Shown piece after piece: positions 1-6,320 of a DNA stretch of 11,389 nucleotides (its first letter is position 1; each line of letters starts with the position of its first letter). Made by a program: the position numbers and the translations under genes. Origin of the DNA: JBKJTP01 sp046590195 (GTDB lineage Bacteria > Bacteroidota > Ignavibacteria > Palsa-1295). The notes beneath the pieces were generated by a model. It was not told the DNA's origin and made no database searches. It saw nothing but the letters and a program-made list of their open reading frames with translations. The stretch spans positions 1 through 11,389 of the forward strand of contig JBKJTP010000152.1 of assembly GCA_046590195.1 (NCBI GenBank), given 5' to 3'.

Positions 1-903
1 CTGCTTTGCTTCGTGCTTCGGCTCTGGCTTGGCTCCGTGCTTTATTTCGTGCTTCGGCTCTGGCTTTGCTTCAACTTTCGCAGGCGGTTTTGCCGCTGGC
101 TTCTCCACTGGCTTTAGGACAGGCTTCAGCGTTGGCTTGAGAACAGACTTCGAGATCTTTGCGACTGGTGTGTCAATTACCTCGGCGTCCTCTTCGAGGT
201 CAACGTCCTTCTTCGCGCCTTTCTTTGACTCGGCACCGGCTGCTGGCTTGCCTTTCGAGAGATCTTCGAGCTCTTTGGCTGAATCAGCAAGCTCTGACTT
301 AGCGAGTCGCTTCGATCCACCGAACAGCTCCATTTCCTCACGAGCATCGCGCTCTTCAGCAGTCTCGGTCTTGAGTGAATCGAGAATTGCCTGCTCTTCT
401 GGCGTTGGCGGTGCTGGCTGACGCTTCTGGATCGTACGTGGAATAAGCGGCGGTGGAGGCTCCGTGCTAACGGTCGATGACCTCTTTGCGCCTTGAATCA
501 CTGCCCATGGCTCGACTACGAGATCAATGAAGCGGCGATCTGGCACAGGATCCAATATCTGAAAGCCCTTCTTGCCTACTTCGATGACGAACTGATTCTC
601 CGTGCCGTCCGACTTGATGAGGAGCACGTTGTAAATACCAGGCTGCAACGCTGGGATGCGAAGCACCGAGCGAGCGGTGCCGTGTGCGGGCATCATCGTG
701 CGCGTTGCGGTCATGCCGAGGACGCGGAATTCCAACGCACCGGGAGTCACCTTATAACGCACAGCGATCTCGTATCGGAAGCTGGAGAATTCCTTGGCCG
801 TTTCGAAGGCGAAGGTCACGTACTCCATTCCTGAAAGCTCATCGAACAGGCGTCCGATAATACATCTATATTCGACCTCTTTGACTGGTGGTAATGGCTC
901 CAT
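1..903 (-). CDS. Unrecognised protein with beta-rich N-terminal domain and Lys/Pro-rich repeat tail (C-terminus cut by window edge)
   Basis: An open frame of 301 codons runs from an ATG at 903 to the left edge without a stop, so the C-terminus is missing. I do not recognise the family. Residues 1-132 look like a compact, beta-rich domain (for example the strand-like stretch GIYNVLLIKSDGTENQFVIE around 89-108). Residues 145-170 are proline-rich, 165-240 are charged and helix-prone with many Glu/Lys, and 252-301 are a Lys-Pro repeat ending in two copies of a 12-residue unit beginning AKPEPKHE. There is no signal peptide or membrane segment, so a cytoplasmic protein is likely. The start lies 8 bp after the hisS stop, suggesting co-transcription and possibly translational coupling. 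Codon use resembles the neighbours. The basic, extended tail could bind nucleic acid, polyanions or a partner protein, but that is a guess from composition only. Confidence 0.8.
   Translation of the reverse strand, partial: MEPLPPVKEVEYRCIIGRLFDELSGMEYVTFAFETAKEFSSFRYEIAVRYKVTPGALEFRVLGMTATRTMMPAHGTARSVLRIPALQPGIYNVLLIKSDGTENQFVIEVGKKGFQILDPVPDRRFIDLVVEPWAVIQGAKRSSTVSTEPPPPLIPRTIQKRQPAPPTPEEQAILDSLKTETAEERDAREEMELFGGSKRLAKSELADSAKELEDLSKGKPAAGAESKKGAKKDVDLEEDAEVIDTPVAKISKSVLKPTLKPVLKPVEKPAAKPPAKVEAKPEPKHEIKHGAKPEPKHEAKQ
10..66 (-). repeat. 36-bp-period in-frame tandem repeat encoding a 12-residue AKPEPKHE unit
   Basis: An identical 21-bp word occurs at 10-30 and again at 46-66, a spacing of 36 bp or exactly 12 codons. 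In the minus-strand frame it encodes the KPEPKHE core. The repeat reaches the left edge of the window and may continue beyond it. Copy-number change would keep the reading frame. Confidence 0.75.
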
Positions 904-911
904 GGCTCTGG

Positions 912-2192
912 TTATACAGCGACGGTTGGTCGCTGACGTGCACGTAAATAACTTGCTACTTCTGACATCGGGATCGACTCCTGCGAGCTATCCTCCATGT
1001 TCTTTATGACGATGGTTTGGCTCGCTAACTCTGATTCTCCCAGTATCATAACGAAACGAGTTCCCAGGCGGTTAGCCTCACGCATCTGCGCCTTCATAGA
1101 TCGCTCCTGAACGTCGAACATTGTGGCGATACCAGCCCCCCTGAGCCGATTTGCCAACTCGAATAGCACCGGACGCGACTCCGCGTTCATGCCGACGAGG
1201 AAAGCATCGACCTCCAACTTCTGTTGAGCTTCGCGAAGTTTGCTGAGCGAGATCACGAGGCGTTCGACTCCTGCCGCGAAACCTACCGCAGGTACCGCTT
1301 GACCAGCCAATTGCTCGACGAGGTAATCGTATCTGCCACCGCCGCAGAGTGTGTCCTGGCTGCCGAGATCGGACGAAGTAACTTCGAAGACCGTCCTTGA
1401 GTAATAGTCGAGTCCACGCACGAGATACGGATCGATCGTGTACTCAAGACCGATCGACTGGAGCAGCGATTTCACAGCCTGGAAATGATCTTTGTCCTCT
1501 CCCTCGAGTTTTTCGATCAGAAGAGGTGCATTCTTAACGATCTCGCGATCACCTTTGTCTTTTGAATCGAGTACTCTGATCGGATTGGTGTGCAAACGCT
1601 TCTGGCTATCAGCCGAGAGCTGCGTCTCAAATCCTTTCAGATAGCTTACGAGTTCATCGCGCCAAATTGCACGCGCTTCACGCGAAGCGAGTGAGTTCAG
1701 CTTTACCGTAAAATTTGAAAGCCCGAGTTTGCGGAAGACTGATACAGCAAAGTTGATCGTATCAGCATCGCCCATCGGGCTTGCACTTCCGAGCAACTCT
1801 GTACCAAACTGATGGAATTGACGCTGACGCCCGAGCTGTGGCTTCTCGTATCTGAAGTTTGGCTGGCTATTGTAATAGAGTCGCTGAAGCGCGCCTTGCT
1901 GCGTGATCAAGTTGTGTTCGAGTCCAGCACGGATCGTGGAAGCTGTTAGCTCAGGACGCAGTGCGAAATCTTCCCCACCTCGATCCTGGAACACATACAT
2001 CTCTTTTGAGACGATATCAGTCTCTTCGCCAACAGCGCGTTTGAACAGACGGAGCTGCTCGAACATCGGTGTGCGGATCTCCTCGTATCCAAACGAAGCG
2101 GCAACTTCATGCACTGCGCGCTCGATCTCCTGCCAGAGATAGATCTCCGGCGGCAAAATATCTTTAGTGCCGCGAGGTGCCTGAATGTTCAT
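912..2192 (-). CDS. hisS: Histidyl-tRNA synthetase (HisRS)
   Basis: This cytoplasmic class II aminoacyl-tRNA synthetase charges tRNA-His with histidine using ATP. The 426-residue product matches the usual bacterial length of about 420. The class II catalytic core occupies roughly 1-320. Motif 2 is seen at about 113-130 (FRYEKPQLGRQRQFHQFG), the HisRS-specific histidine motif at 257-270 (LVRGLDYYSRTVFE), the second one at 284-289 (GGGRYD), and motif 3 around 302-312 (AVGFAAGVERL). The anticodon-binding domain follows from about 325. The open frame continues 43 codons upstream of 2192 into the EIIA gene, but family members begin at the MNIQAPRGTKDILP stretch, so the ATG at 2192 is chosen. The bases upstream are a pyrimidine tract with no Shine-Dalgarno. 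It lies 43 bp after the EIIA gene and 8 bp before the repeat-tail gene. Confidence 0.97.
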   Translation of the reverse strand: MNIQAPRGTKDILPPEIYLWQEIERAVHEVAASFGYEEIRTPMFEQLRLFKRAVGEETDIVSKEMYVFQDRGGEDFALRPELTASTIRAGLEHNLITQQGALQRLYYNSQPNFRYEKPQLGRQRQFHQFGTELLGSASPMGDADTINFAVSVFRKLGLSNFTVKLNSLASREARAIWRDELVSYLKGFETQLSADSQKRLHTNPIRVLDSKDKGDREIVKNAPLLIEKLEGEDKDHFQAVKSLLQSIGLEYTIDPYLVRGLDYYSRTVFEVTSSDLGSQDTLCGGGRYDYLVEQLAGQAVPAVGFAAGVERLVISLSKLREAQQKLEVDAFLVGMNAESRPVLFELANRLRGAGIATMFDVQERSMKAQMREANRLGTRFVMILGESELASQTIVIKNMEDSSQESIPMSEVASYLRARQRPTVAV

Positions 2193-2235
2193 AGAGTGAG
2201 AGAGAGGAAAACAGCGAACGTCCGATCCGAAAGGC

Positions 2236-2703
2236 TTAGTCGCCCATCCGGTCTTCTTCGCGCTGGAAGATGGCGAGCACATCTTGTATGCTTGCGGCCT
2301 TGAGTAGGTCGGCGCGAGCATCGTCGTTGTTCATTACCTTCGAGGCACGGGAGAGCAGCTTTAAACGCTGACCAACGAGATTATCGCGGCTGACGAGTAG
2401 TAGCACAAGGCGCACTGGCTCATTATCCATCGATGCGTAATCGACAGGACCTCGCGTCACTGCGAAAGAGAGCACGATATCATCGACCGCATCCGTCTTA
2501 CCGTGAGGAATGGCGAAGCCCTTACCCACACCGGTGGACATGATCTTTTCGCGCTCAAAGATAGCACTGCGTACTTTGCTCTTGTCCTGAACCGCGGGGT
2601 TCTTGCCAGCCAGGTCTACCATCTTCTCGAGCAGGTCCTCTTTGGAATCGGCTTCGAGGCCAATGGCTACGTATTCGGGACGTAAATAATCGCTAAGTCT
2701 CAT
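2236..2703 (-). CDS. PTS EIIA type-2 domain protein (PtsN / fructose-type)
   Basis: A stand-alone 155-residue EIIA domain of the fructose/mannitol/nitrogen PTS class (PTS_EIIA_2). In this family a histidine is phosphorylated by HPr-type carriers and the phosphate is passed to EIIB or used for regulation. The phospho-acceptor is His67 in the signature GVGKGFAIPHGK (58-69). The later strand-helix pattern around 95-120 (VRLVLLLVSRD, then LKLLSRASKVM) and the C-terminal LLKAASIQDVLAIF helix also fit. No EIIB, EIIC, HPr or EI gene is in the window, so a regulatory PtsN-like role is more likely than sugar transport, but a sugar role with partners elsewhere cannot be excluded. The ATG at 2703 follows the 185-bp spacer, making this the likely first gene of the unit running on into hisS. 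Confidence 0.92.
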   Translation of the reverse strand: MRLSDYLRPEYVAIGLEADSKEDLLEKMVDLAGKNPAVQDKSKVRSAIFEREKIMSTGVGKGFAIPHGKTDAVDDIVLSFAVTRGPVDYASMDNEPVRLVLLLVSRDNLVGQRLKLLSRASKVMNNDDARADLLKAASIQDVLAIFQREEDRMGD

Positions 2704-2776
2704 TACAACGGTTTATTCGCAGCGGCGAAATGCCAAGAAGGAAACAGGAGGCACATGCCAGGCGGAATTGCCAGCG

Positions 2777-2810
2777 TTCTCGCCTGCGTCTAACACACGA
2801 ACTGCGAGAA
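2777..2810 (-). repeat. 7-bp inverted repeat (leader hairpin candidate)
   Basis: TTCTCGC at 2777-2783 is the exact reverse complement of GCGAGAA at 2804-2810, with a 20-base loop. In a minus-strand transcript reading into the EIIA gene it could form a weak stem-loop in the leader. A 7-bp match with this loop could be chance. Confidence 0.25.
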
Positions 2811-2816
2811 AACTCT

Positions 2817-2842
2817 GTTCGGAAGTGAATTCACGCCCGAAC
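2817..2842. repeat. 26-bp imperfect palindrome, operator-like or terminator-like
   Basis: Arms GTTCGG (2817-2822) and CCGAAC (2837-2842) are perfect reverse complements, and the centre GTGAATTCAC (2825-2834) is itself a perfect 10-bp palindrome on the same axis. Only the two dinucleotides between arms and core fail to pair. The symmetry suits binding by a dimeric regulator. It starts about 5 bases downstream (minus strand) of the promoter-like box at 2854-2847, a classic operator position. Alternatively, as RNA it could fold back after the upstream gene, followed about five bases later by TTTT, as a weak terminator. Confidence 0.5.
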
Positions 2843-2846
2843 CTTA

Positions 2847-2854
2847 CAAAAATA
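2847..2854 (-). promoter_or_regulatory. Bacteroidota-type -7 promoter element candidate for the EIIA-hisS unit
   Basis: The minus strand reads TATTTTTG here, an exact match to the TAnnTTTG -7 consensus known for Bacteroidota housekeeping promoters. It lies 144 bp upstream of the EIIA start codon. I do not find a convincing TTTG-type -33 element at the expected distance, so this is a half-match only. Confidence 0.3.
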
Positions 2855-2888
2855 CGGCAGAATCCTACTCTATGGGCGAGATTCGGCA

Positions 2889-5384
2889 CTAGTTGTCGAG
2901 ATTTCCCCGCCACTCATAGACCTGTTTGGCGTAGGCATCGGCCAATTCCTCCGCCGCATCTCGGGTTGGGGCATCGACGAGTACCTCGCAATAAGGTCTC
3001 TCCTTCTCTGGAAGTACAAGCACCCAAGCCCCGTCTGCGGCATTTGGGTACATCTTGATACCGTCGACGAGGATCGTCTTCATCGTGCGTGAGTGATCCA
3101 TCGCATGGCGCATGACCGTACCCAGTTGGTCAGTCGGGCAGAAGACCTGTCGCTTCGTTTGTGTACGATGAGGGAGTCCATCAGCCATTTCGCCAAGAGT
3201 CTTCCCGCAGATTGCCAGCATCTCCATGATCTTGCCGACGGAGAACATCGCGTCGACTGCGAAGAAATAATCGGGGAAGATGAAACCGCCTAGTGTCCCG
3301 CCGACGAAATCGACATCATCGTGACTTGCATACTCCATCATGCTTGCGTGAGTGTTCTTCGTAAAGACCACCTCGACGCCATAATGCTTTGCGAGTTCTT
3401 CCACTTCAGCAGTTGCAGATACGGGCACAGCGATCTTCTTTACTTCCCTGCCGCGTGCACGCTGGCTTTCGATGAAGAGACGCGTTACAACAGTGAGCAG
3501 TCTGTTATTTACATAGAGATCGCCATTCTCATCGATCACTCCAACGCGTTCGCCACCTGAATCAAGGACAAAGCCTAGCTCGTACTTCAGCGACGTGACG
3601 ACGTTCGCAAGATGTTTCGTAGAGCGCTCGAATTCTTCACGTGCACGAGTTAAGCGTGATGGCTCGAGATAACCGTTGATCGATACAACCTCTGCGCCGA
3701 GCGAGCCAAGAATATTCGGGAATATCGTGGACGTAATGCCGTATGCATAGTCGATTGCGATCTTGAAGCGTCCTCGGCTGATGAGATCCATTTCAAGCGC
3801 GCTCTCGAAGCGCTGCACGTAGCTCTCTCCGGTGTGCGCTGGGAAGTCGATCTTCCCAACCTGATCATATGGCGCTCTTGGCGCATCCTCACCAAAGAAA
3901 TATCTCTCGACAGCCTTGCCTTTGCCGGTTGGCAGATCGTACCCTGCCCCATCGAAGAAGATAAGATCTGTGCGGCGCTTGTCGATCGGGTTCTTGCGGA
4001 TGTGTACACCACCCGTTTGTCTGCCGCTGCGCAAGTGATGGCGCGTCAGCGGGATCGGCGTCACTTGCAAGTCATTCACGTTTACACCAGCGCTCATGAG
4101 CCCACTTGTCAGTGCACGTGATACAACACGCGAACCCGGATCGCTATCGCGTGAGATCGTCACTGTTTGTCCCATGCCCACTGTCGCACCGAGTGCGGTA
4201 CCCACCTTCGAAACGAATTCTGGCGTGATCTCAATGTTCGATGCACCGCTGATTCGTGAATTCGTAAAGAGTGCGCGGCTCCACTTATCTTCCCATACAA
4301 GGCTTGACATGAGCTTCGCTCCGGGATCGACACGCTTGTCTGGCCAAAGCTTTAAGTTCGGCATCACTTCGGCATTATCGCCGATGATCGAGCGCTCGCC
4401 GATGAACACATTCTCGCTTACACTCGCGTTGCGACCGATCTGCACATCGAAGCAAGTCACAGTATTGCGGATCGATGCCCCCGCACCGACCTTCGTACCG
4501 CGCCACAGCACGCTGTTCTCAACGAGCGCACCGGGCTCGATCTCACAACCTGGTCCGATGATCGAATTCGATATTGTGGCAGCGTCGTCGATATTCGCTC
4601 CACTCGATACAAGATTCTTGCCTTTAAGCGACGGACGACCATCAGAAGAGAGGTCTTCGAGCTCGATGTTCACCAGCCCGCTCAGCACGTCCATATGTGC
4701 CTCGTGATACTCCTGCAAGTTGCCGATGTCGCGCCAGTAACCAGCTGCTATGTAGCCAGCCAGTGCACCCTTTTGCGCGAGCAACGTCGGAAAGAGATCT
4801 TTGCTAAAGTCGAATTCCTTCTTGTACGGTATCTGATCGTAGGCTTCAGGCTCGAGGATGTAGATACCGGTATTGATCGTGTCGGAGAACACCTCTCCCC
4901 AACTTGGCTTTTCGAGAAAGCGAATGATGCTGCCATCTTCATCGGTCATGACCACACCGAACTGCAGCGGATTCTTAACGTGCGTAAGCACGATCGTCGC
5001 CTTAGCACCCTTCTCTTCGTGAAAGCGGATCGCAGCGGTAAGATCGAAGTCGGTCAGTACATCACCGGAGATAATAACGATACGCTCTTTGAGACCGAGC
5101 TGTTCAGTGGCGTTGCGTACACTGCCAGCAGTACCGAAATCGGCCTCAGCTTTGATGTACGACATGTTAATGCCGAACGCTTCGCCTTCACCGAAGTGAC
5201 TGATGATCGCGTCGGGATGAAAATACAGAAGCGAAGTGATATCCGTGAAGCCATGCTTCTTCAGCAGCCGCACGATATGCTCCATCATCGGCCGGTTCAT
5301 CATCGGCACCATGGGCTTGGGTAAGCTCATAGTCAATGGCCTTAGCCTCGTACCGAATCCGCCCGCCATGATGATCGCTTTCAT
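2889..5384 (-). CDS. Fused NDP-sugar pyrophosphorylase / left-handed beta-helix / phosphohexomutase-like protein (mannose-1-phosphate guanylyltransferase-type)
   Basis: An 831-residue protein in three parts. Residues 1-235 are an NDP-sugar pyrophosphorylase domain, which joins a sugar-1-phosphate to an NTP. It has the nucleotide loop GGFGTRLRPLT (8-18) followed by PKPM (22-25), then ISGDVLTDFD (105-114), EKPS (158-161), NTGIYILEPE (171-180) and YWRDIGN (216-222). Residues about 250-370 are hexapeptide-type left-handed beta-helix turns (IIGPGCEIEPGALVENSVL and similar). Residues about 380-828 have the phosphoglucomutase/phosphomannomutase fold. In that part the usual active-site loops look replaced: TASHNP by GGVHIRKNP (458-466), DGDADR by DSGGER (608-613), the GEQSGH-type sugar loop by GGTLGG (695-700), and RPSGTEP by LPEKERP (790-796). 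This architecture is known from other phyla and usually annotated mannose-1-phosphate guanylyltransferase. The sugar and nucleotide are not decided by sequence alone. It likely supplies activated sugar for surface glycans. It starts 42 bp after panB. Confidence 0.9.
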   Translation of the reverse strand: MKAIIMAGGFGTRLRPLTMSLPKPMVPMMNRPMMEHIVRLLKKHGFTDITSLLYFHPDAIISHFGEGEAFGINMSYIKAEADFGTAGSVRNATEQLGLKERIVIISGDVLTDFDLTAAIRFHEEKGAKATIVLTHVKNPLQFGVVMTDEDGSIIRFLEKPSWGEVFSDTINTGIYILEPEAYDQIPYKKEFDFSKDLFPTLLAQKGALAGYIAAGYWRDIGNLQEYHEAHMDVLSGLVNIELEDLSSDGRPSLKGKNLVSSGANIDDAATISNSIIGPGCEIEPGALVENSVLWRGTKVGAGASIRNTVTCFDVQIGRNASVSENVFIGERSIIGDNAEVMPNLKLWPDKRVDPGAKLMSSLVWEDKWSRALFTNSRISGASNIEITPEFVSKVGTALGATVGMGQTVTISRDSDPGSRVVSRALTSGLMSAGVNVNDLQVTPIPLTRHHLRSGRQTGGVHIRKNPIDKRRTDLIFFDGAGYDLPTGKGKAVERYFFGEDAPRAPYDQVGKIDFPAHTGESYVQRFESALEMDLISRGRFKIAIDYAYGITSTIFPNILGSLGAEVVSINGYLEPSRLTRAREEFERSTKHLANVVTSLKYELGFVLDSGGERVGVIDENGDLYVNNRLLTVVTRLFIESQRARGREVKKIAVPVSATAEVEELAKHYGVEVVFTKNTHASMMEYASHDDVDFVGGTLGGFIFPDYFFAVDAMFSVGKIMEMLAICGKTLGEMADGLPHRTQTKRQVFCPTDQLGTVMRHAMDHSRTMKTILVDGIKMYPNAADGAWVLVLPEKERPYCEVLVDAPTRDAAEELADAYAKQVYEWRGNLDN

Positions 5385-5426
5385 GTATGTCTGGTTTTAC
5401 CGCTGAATAAAATTGAGGAGAGCCGA

Positions 5427-6281
5427 TTAGTATGATTCGGCGTCTGATGGGAATTGGGAGCTCTTGATATCGCTGTTGAATTGCTCAGCCGCTGCACGAA
5501 CAGTGTCAGCAAGCTTTGCATATCTGCGCACAAATCTCGGACTAAATTCTTCAGTCAAGCCAAGGAAGTCGTGCATGACCAGCACTTGTCCATCGCAATG
5601 GGGTCCTGCGCCGATGCCGATGGTGGAGATCTTAAGCGCATCAGTCACTCGCTTTGCAAGGTCCTTTGGAATCTTCTCGAGCACGATCGAGAAAGCGCCA
5701 GCTTGCTCGAGCGCTATTGCGTCGTTGATAATACGCTCGGCTTCGGCATCTGAGGTGCCTCGTGTACGGTAACTGCCAAATTGATGTATCGACTGTGGTG
5801 TGAGGCCAAGATGCCCCATGACAGGAATACCTGCATCGCTCATCATGCGGATGAGATTGCAGATACGCTCGCCGCCCTCTACCTTTACACCGCCGACCCC
5901 AGTCTCCTTCATGATGCGGCCGGCGTTGCGGAAGCCCTCCTCCGGATTCACCTGATAACTCATGAATGGCATGTCGCAAATAACCATGGACCGGTTCTCG
6001 GCTCCACGAAAGACCATCTTCGCATGATAGATCATCTCATCAAGCGTGACAGGCAGCGTCGTATCGTTGCCCTGAATGACATTGGAGACCGAGTCGCCGA
6101 CGAGCAGCATATCAACACCGGCCTCATCGAAGAGCTTGGCGAAGGTGTAGTCATAGGCTGTCACCATGCTGACCTTCTCGCCTCGACGCTTCATTTCGGA
6201 AATGCGGCTTGTCGTCACACGCTTTGACGGTGGACGTTCATGCTGGGATCGATCCTGATCTGAACTGACTGCTACGCTCAA
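5427..6281 (-). CDS. panB: 3-methyl-2-oxobutanoate hydroxymethyltransferase (ketopantoate hydroxymethyltransferase)
   Basis: PanB transfers a hydroxymethyl group from 5,10-methylene-tetrahydrofolate to alpha-ketoisovalerate, the first committed step of pantothenate and coenzyme A synthesis in the cytoplasm. The TIM-barrel signatures are clear: VTAYDYTFAKLFDEAG (40-55), VGDS with metal-ligand Asp63, ICDMPF with Asp103, VKVEGGE with Glu135, the MGHLGLTPQS motif (155-164), catalytic-position Glu202 in VLEKIP, and GIGAGPHCDGQVLVMHD (222-238). The start is uncertain. The longest form uses TTG at 6281 (284 residues). A GTG at 6218 would give 263 residues, the usual family length, and lines up with the E. 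coli N-terminus. Neither has a Shine-Dalgarno. No other pantothenate genes are in view. The gap from the octanoyltransferase gene is 39 bp, so the two are probably co-transcribed. Confidence 0.95.
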   Translation of the reverse strand: MSVAVSSDQDRSQHERPPSKRVTTSRISEMKRRGEKVSMVTAYDYTFAKLFDEAGVDMLLVGDSVSNVIQGNDTTLPVTLDEMIYHAKMVFRGAENRSMVICDMPFMSYQVNPEEGFRNAGRIMKETGVGGVKVEGGERICNLIRMMSDAGIPVMGHLGLTPQSIHQFGSYRTRGTSDAEAERIINDAIALEQAGAFSIVLEKIPKDLAKRVTDALKISTIGIGAGPHCDGQVLVMHDFLGLTEEFSPRFVRRYAKLADTVRAAAEQFNSDIKSSQFPSDAESY

Positions 6282-6320
6282 AAGATGGGAGAAATTGATG
6301 ATTCCAAATGGGGCGATGGG

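Larger units (their letters stand above)
2704..2888. other. 185-bp intergenic spacer between the nucleotidyltransferase gene and the EIIA gene
   Basis: This is the only long gap in the six-gene minus-strand run. It holds a promoter-like box, a 26-bp imperfect palindrome and a second inverted repeat, annotated separately. A short open frame crosses it on the minus strand (2913-2713), but it overlaps the end of the neighbouring gene and resembles nothing known, so I treat the spacer as non-coding. Confidence 0.6.

Noticed and set aside
29..421. Plus-strand frame encoding a Gly/Phe/Ser-rich repeat protein (GFASTFAGGFAAGFS)
   Set aside because: It is the antisense reading of the Lys-Pro repeat tail of the minus-strand gene. 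The apparent repeat is produced by the repeated codons on the other strand.
2193..2321. A 43-residue N-terminal extension of HisRS overlapping the EIIA gene
   Set aside because: The extension reads through the coding region of the EIIA gene and has no similarity to HisRS, whose family start matches the ATG at 2192.
2713..2913. Minus-strand 66-codon frame spanning the spacer before the EIIA gene
   Set aside because: It overlaps the end of the upstream gene in another frame, has no start signal or domain, and crosses the palindrome and promoter-like box. Non-coding regulatory sequence is the better explanation.
4096..5324. Two plus-strand open frames of about 200 codons each (4096-4707 and 4695-5324) opposite the nucleotidyltransferase gene
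   Set aside because: They lie wholly antisense to a protein with strong family motifs, their translations have no recognisable domain, and long antisense frames are expected where codon bias removes stops from the opposite strand.
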